This document shows positions 60,727-64,000 of a stretch of DNA of 64,000 bases, one piece after another. The stretch's first letter is position 1; each line of letters opens with the position of its first letter. The stretch covers positions 62,001 through 126,000 of the forward strand of contig JAGCVI010000023.1 of assembly GCA_017962445.1 (NCBI GenBank), in the 5' to 3' direction. Below the pieces are notes generated by a model. It was not told where the DNA came from. It did no database searches and worked only from the letters and a program-made list of their open reading frames with translations. The position numbers and the translations under genes were made by a program. The DNA is from Bacteroidales bacterium (GTDB lineage: Bacteria > Bacteroidota > Bacteroidia > Bacteroidales > P3).

Positions 60727-61509
60727 TTGGGCGATCTGCATCCATACAAGGCAGACTTGCATATCCACACTGTTCTCTCGCCCTGCGGCGATCTTGAGAT
60801 GAGCCCTTCGGCCATCGTCAAGCGTGCTTTGGCCAGAGGGTTGGACATGATTGCCATCAGCGACCACAACACAACGCGCCAGGTCAAGGTGACTCAGAAG
60901 ATTGGTCGCGAGAATGGCTTGTTCGTGCTTGGTGGAGTGGAGGTGACATCGCAGGAAGAGACACACTGTCTGTGCTATTTCCCCGATGACGAACGCCTTG
61001 ATGCCTTTCAGGAGTTTCTTGACGCCCATCTTCCGCCCATACCTAACGATGAGGACAAGTTCGGCTATCAGCTGATTGTTGACGAAAACGACGAGATTGT
61101 CGGCGAGGAGGAATACCACCTCCTCAACGCCATCGATGTCGACATTGACGGCATCTATGACGAGGTGCACCGCATCGGCGGTCTCTTCGTGCCTGCGCAC
61201 ATCAACAAAGGCACCACCTCACTGATGAGCCAGCTCGGCTTTGTGCCACCTGATTTGCGCGCCGACGGACTGGAAATCAATTTCCGCACCACCAAAACCG
61301 AAACCCTCAAGAAAGCTGCCTACTTAAAACGGTTCAATTTCATCACCGACAGCGACGCCCATTTCATCGACAACGTGGGTGATGTGTACAATGTCATCTA
61401 TATGGAGCACCGCAATTTCGATGAGTTTGCAAAAGCGTTGCACGGTGAGGACGGACGGTCGATAGACACCGACTATTTCCGCGAACACAAACTTCCGAAA
61501 ATAATCTGA
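60727..61509 (+). CDS. PHP-domain metal-dependent phosphoesterase
   Basis: 260 residues, TTG start at 60727 six bases after the DRTGG gene. PHP metal ligands are visible: ADLHIHTVLSPCG (HxH), ISDHNTT, GGVEVTSQEETHCLCYF, VPAHINKG and ITDSDAHFID. Members hydrolyse nucleoside or sugar phosphates (YciV, histidinol-phosphatase type). Residues 100-140 are an acidic insertion (DEDKFGYQLIVDENDEIVGEE in pieces). Pairing with DRTGG suggests the two act together. Confidence 0.9.
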   Translation: MGDLHPYKADLHIHTVLSPCGDLEMSPSAIVKRALARGLDMIAISDHNTTRQVKVTQKIGRENGLFVLGGVEVTSQEETHCLCYFPDDERLDAFQEFLDAHLPPIPNDEDKFGYQLIVDENDEIVGEEEYHLLNAIDVDIDGIYDEVHRIGGLFVPAHINKGTTSLMSQLGFVPPDLRADGLEINFRTTKTETLKKAAYLKRFNFITDSDAHFIDNVGDVYNVIYMEHRNFDEFAKALHGEDGRSIDTDYFREHKLPKII

Positions 61510-61537
61510 CAAATAGAAAACAGTTTTCTAAACAAAC

Positions 61538-61564
61538 AAGGGCGGCACGTAAGTGGCCGCCCTT
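61538..61564. terminator. Bidirectional terminator between the PHP gene and the BtuG-like gene
   Basis: A 9-bp G+C-rich stem (61538-61546 with 61556-61564) between convergent genes, with short T tracts. Confidence 0.75.
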
Positions 61565-61588
61565 TCAACATATAAAGATAATGAGTGG

Positions 61589-62674
61589 TTATTCTGCTGT
61601 GGCAAAGCGGGTCGACTTGCCCGTGTTGGGGTTCATGGTCTCGATGCTGTTGCTGAAGCTAACGGTGATGAAAGCTTTTCCGTTGTTGATAATCATGTCC
61701 TGAGCCACGTCGCCAAGTCCACGGCCGTTGTTGTCCTCGAAGAACTTAACGGTAGCAGTGCCGTTGCTGACGTTGACACGGCTTACGCCTGCGTTGTTGG
61801 CACTCCAGCTGCCTTCGTTAAGAATCAGGAGATTGTCGTTGTCGATAGCAACAGCTTTCGACGGAAGATTTCCGACCTGTACTGCTGCATTCATGCGCGG
61901 AGTGCCGTCGTTGGTGAAGACGTAGCAGTCGCCGGCACTGACATAGTTTCCGTTGGTAGTGACAATGATGTCGCCGTTGTGGGGGTTGAGGCTGATGCCG
62001 TAAGCGCCGTCGCTGGCACTCCAGTCGCCGAGGATTGTGGTGGCCTGGTGGCTGGTGCCGTCAATCTTGTAGAACACGTCGCTGGTGGAGTAGTCAGGGT
62101 TGTAAGTTGTCGCATAGCCGTAGATGTCGCCGTCATAGACATCGAAGTTGGTCAGTGCAACGCCGAGGCTGGTGATTTCCTTGGTATCGGTGTTCATGAT
62201 GTAGGTGCCGCCGAAATCCGTGGCGTAGTCGCCAAGGGTGTTGTAGACAATGTGGTTGTTGTCAAGTTTTTTCACTTTGGCGGGGTTGACACCGACGGTG
62301 ATTGTCTCTGATACGGTGAAGGAGGCAATGTCGATGACATAGAGCTTGTTGTCGTAGCTGTAGTTGTAGTTCTCGTCCGAGATGTTGCTGCTGGCAACGT
62401 AGAGTTTGCCACCCACGGCGGCAATGCCTTCGGGATGGTACTGTCCGAGCTCGCAGATGCCGGTGATGGCATTCTGACTCGGGTCGAAGCGTATTACCGA
62501 CATCGGGTAGTAGCAGGTGACGTAGACGTCGCCGTTGTCGGCGGCCATGTAACGTGGTGTTTCGACGCTGATGTCGATGGGGTTGTTCTCTTCCTCTTCT
62601 TTGCAGGAGCTGAACGCTATTGTGGCGCTCATTGCAAGCACTGCGACAAATGATTTGATTAATGTCCTTTTCAT
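61589..62674 (-). CDS. BtuG-like beta-propeller lipoprotein (YncE/DUF5074 type)
   Basis: 361 residues with lipobox FSSC (lipid cysteine 24) and an acidic EEEENN stretch after it, typical of surface-exposed lipoproteins in Bacteroidota. Seven or so propeller blades follow (GDVYVTCYYPMSVIRFDPSQN, GGKLYVASSNISDE, NKLYVIDIASFTV, NDNLLILNEGSWSANNAGV). Bacteroides BtuG proteins, which capture vitamin B12 with very high affinity and hand it to the BtuB receptor, have this size and fold. It lies 13 bases after a BtuB-like receptor. Assignment rests on this pairing and could be another ligand. Confidence 0.75.
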   Translation of the reverse strand: MKRTLIKSFVAVLAMSATIAFSSCKEEEENNPIDISVETPRYMAADNGDVYVTCYYPMSVIRFDPSQNAITGICELGQYHPEGIAAVGGKLYVASSNISDENYNYSYDNKLYVIDIASFTVSETITVGVNPAKVKKLDNNHIVYNTLGDYATDFGGTYIMNTDTKEITSLGVALTNFDVYDGDIYGYATTYNPDYSTSDVFYKIDGTSHQATTILGDWSASDGAYGISLNPHNGDIIVTTNGNYVSAGDCYVFTNDGTPRMNAAVQVGNLPSKAVAIDNDNLLILNEGSWSANNAGVSRVNVSNGTATVKFFEDNNGRGLGDVAQDMIINNGKAFITVSFSNSIETMNPNTGKSTRFATAE

Positions 62675-62687
62675 TTTATTGTTGTTT

Positions 62688-64000
62688 CTAAAGTTTTATT
62701 TCAGCCTTGATTCTGAAGTTACGGCCCATCATTGGATAGGAACGGACCACCTCGTACTGCACGTCGAAGATGTTGAGCAGCTGTAGCTGTACCCTCAGGT
62801 CGAAAATCGGCAGCTCGAAGGTGCGGTCGAGAGTTATCCCCTGGTCGACGTATGCTGGCAGCCGTGTGTCGTCGCTGTTCTGCTGTTGGTAGTAGCGTTC
62901 GCCGACAACCATGCAGTTGTATCCTATGTTGACCCACGGGTTCTTGAAGTAGAGTGTTGCGCCGCCGCTGTGACGCGGGGTGTAGGGTATCTGGTGCCCA
63001 TAGGTCTTGGGGTTGCCGGGGTCGCTGCGGTCCACAGCCTTCTGATAGCTGTAGGTCAGCGTGGCGTTCAGGCTCATGCGTTGCCATTGCCAGTCGAAGT
63101 TGCCGCTGATGTCGAGACCGGTGATATGGACCATGCCGAGGTTCATTGTCGACCAAAGGAACATGTTCTGTCTCGGAACGGCGATAATCTTGTCTTTCAC
63201 ATTGTTGTGATAGCCGTCGATAGTCAGTGAATAGTAGCGTTGCGACAGCGAGTCGTCGCTATAGCGTACAGTCATGGGCAGCGTTATGCCGATGTTGTGC
63301 TGTGTGGCGCATTCAGGGTGTAGCGTGTCGAGCGGCATGACGAAATAGTACATCTCGTTGAAGTTCGGCACGCGGTAGGTCTCCTTGAAGAAGTAGCGAA
63401 GCCTGATGTTCGAGTGCTCCAACGGCTTTACACTCAGGCCTGCGTATGGCGAGAGCTTGCGGTAGTGTATCGTCGACGGATTGTCGCACGCATTTTCACT
63501 AATGATGGTGGCAAGGACGTTGCCTTTTATGTCTAAACGTTCCCTGCGGTACTGCAGGGCGGCGACGCTGAGCCACGATGTGCGGTCTACGTTGCTGTTG
63601 CGCGACAGGTTGCTGCTCAGGGTGGTCAGGGCTGCGTCGGACGACAGCGACGCGGTGAGACCCTGCAGGGGTTTCCACAGCATGGCTCCCGACAGGTAGC
63701 CTTCCTGCTGGCTGTATTCATTCTTCAGATAGCGGCTCGCCGTGGCGGCGCGGAAATCCTCGTACAGATCATAGGTATACTGATATTTGCCAATGATTTG
63801 GAAGCTGATTTTCTTGTGGCTTTCTACATATTTTGTCTGTGCAAAAAAGAGTTTTTCCTTGGTGTCTTCCGACCCGCGTTTGGCGTAGAATACCACTGGT
63901 CCGGGCAGCTCGTGGTAGCCCTGCACGTAGTGTATTTTGGTGATCAGTTTGCGGTTGGGTGCCATCTTGTAGAAAAGGTTCAAGTCGCCTGTTGCCAGCC
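62688..64000 (-). CDS. TonB-dependent outer-membrane receptor, BtuB-like (5' end outside the window)
   Basis: About 437 residues of the C-terminal barrel are visible; the frame stays open to the right edge, so the plug domain and signal are missing. Barrel strands alternate (LTASLSSDAALTTLSS, YYSLTIDGYHNNVKDKIIAVP, GLDISGNFDWQWQRMSLNATLTYSYQKA in pieces) and end in FRIKAEIKL. The NNVKDKIIAVPRQNMFLWSTMNLG segment (by pieces) is like Bacteroidota cobalamin receptors. It should bring a nutrient, probably B12, across the outer membrane using TonB. A cobalamin riboswitch, if present, would lie beyond the window. Confidence 0.82.
   Translation of the reverse strand, partial: LATGDLNLFYKMAPNRKLITKIHYVQGYHELPGPVVFYAKRGSEDTKEKLFFAQTKYVESHKKISFQIIGKYQYTYDLYEDFRAATASRYLKNEYSQQEGYLSGAMLWKPLQGLTASLSSDAALTTLSSNLSRNSNVDRTSWLSVAALQYRRERLDIKGNVLATIISENACDNPSTIHYRKLSPYAGLSVKPLEHSNIRLRYFFKETYRVPNFNEMYYFVMPLDTLHPECATQHNIGITLPMTVRYSDDSLSQRYYSLTIDGYHNNVKDKIIAVPRQNMFLWSTMNLGMVHITGLDISGNFDWQWQRMSLNATLTYSYQKAVDRSDPGNPKTYGHQIPYTPRHSGGATLYFKNPWVNIGYNCMVVGERYYQQQNSDDTRLPAYVDQGITLDRTFELPIFDLRVQLQLLNIFDVQYEVVRSYPMMGRNFRIKAEIKL

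Overview
The window is a stretch of bacterial chromosome of about 50% G+C by eye, most likely from a member of the Bacteroidota, order Bacteroidales. Four things point there: the promoter signature TAnnTTTG (sometimes with TTTG about 19 bases upstream) in front of many genes; proteins ending in type IX secretion (T9SS) sorting domains (the partial first gene, and the genes at 32187 and 47589); surface glycosidases (GH29, GH20, GH97) and lipoproteins; and family markers such as a UpxY-type NusG paralogue, a DksA-like protein with a broken zinc finger, FISUMP and PepSY-like secreted proteins, and a TonB receptor with a BtuG-like propeller. There is no transposase, integrase, phage gene or CRISPR array. 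About 57 protein genes and one initiator tRNA fill almost all of the sequence.

Layout. 1-6.1 kb: end of a T9SS cargo gene, a secreted protein of unclear function, a beta-propeller protein, a small fusion gene and a full DsbD-type disulfide reductase; the fusion gene looks like the product of one tandem duplication. 6.2-10.5 kb: initiator tRNA with a duplicated 3' end, an AT-rich zinc-ribbon gene, an alpha-L-fucosidase, ornithine aminotransferase and a FISUMP protein. 10.7-24.2 kb: mostly housekeeping (peptide ABC ATPase, DksA-like, rimM, rpsP, ribF, nitrilase, mutS2, ftsK, O-methyltransferase) with a few secreted proteins. 24.2-26.2 kb: three tiny five-cysteine lipoproteins around a MauE-thioredoxin membrane protein, the best candidate here for an undescribed system. 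26.2-41 kb: flippase, GH20 hexosaminidase, acyltransferase, M20 peptidase, SGNH/PKD T9SS protein, MATE exporter, P-loop/CYTH fusion, murB, purA, a PepSY-like protein and a nitroreductase. 41.2-46.1 kb: a UpxY-like antiterminator translationally coupled to trkA and followed by two trkH genes. 46.2-49.2 kb: two secreted proteins with unusual codon use. 49.3-55.6 kb: ftsE, an OmpA-family protein, a FemAB-like transferase, a methyltransferase, rlmH and a GH97 glycosidase. 55.6-64 kb: a secreted EEP-family phosphodiesterase, a four-gene sigma-factor operon, LD-carboxypeptidase, a DRTGG/PHP pair, and a BtuG-like lipoprotein next to a truncated BtuB-like receptor.

How they fit together: envelope work dominates. 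Glycan scavenging (fucosidase, hexosaminidase, GH97), peptidoglycan synthesis and recycling (murB, LD-carboxypeptidase, FemAB-like), periplasmic disulfide handling (DsbD, its cysteine-less derivative, the MauE-thioredoxin cluster), potassium uptake and probable cobalamin uptake sit among core translation and DNA-maintenance genes. Function calls rest on motifs and family memory; no searches were run.
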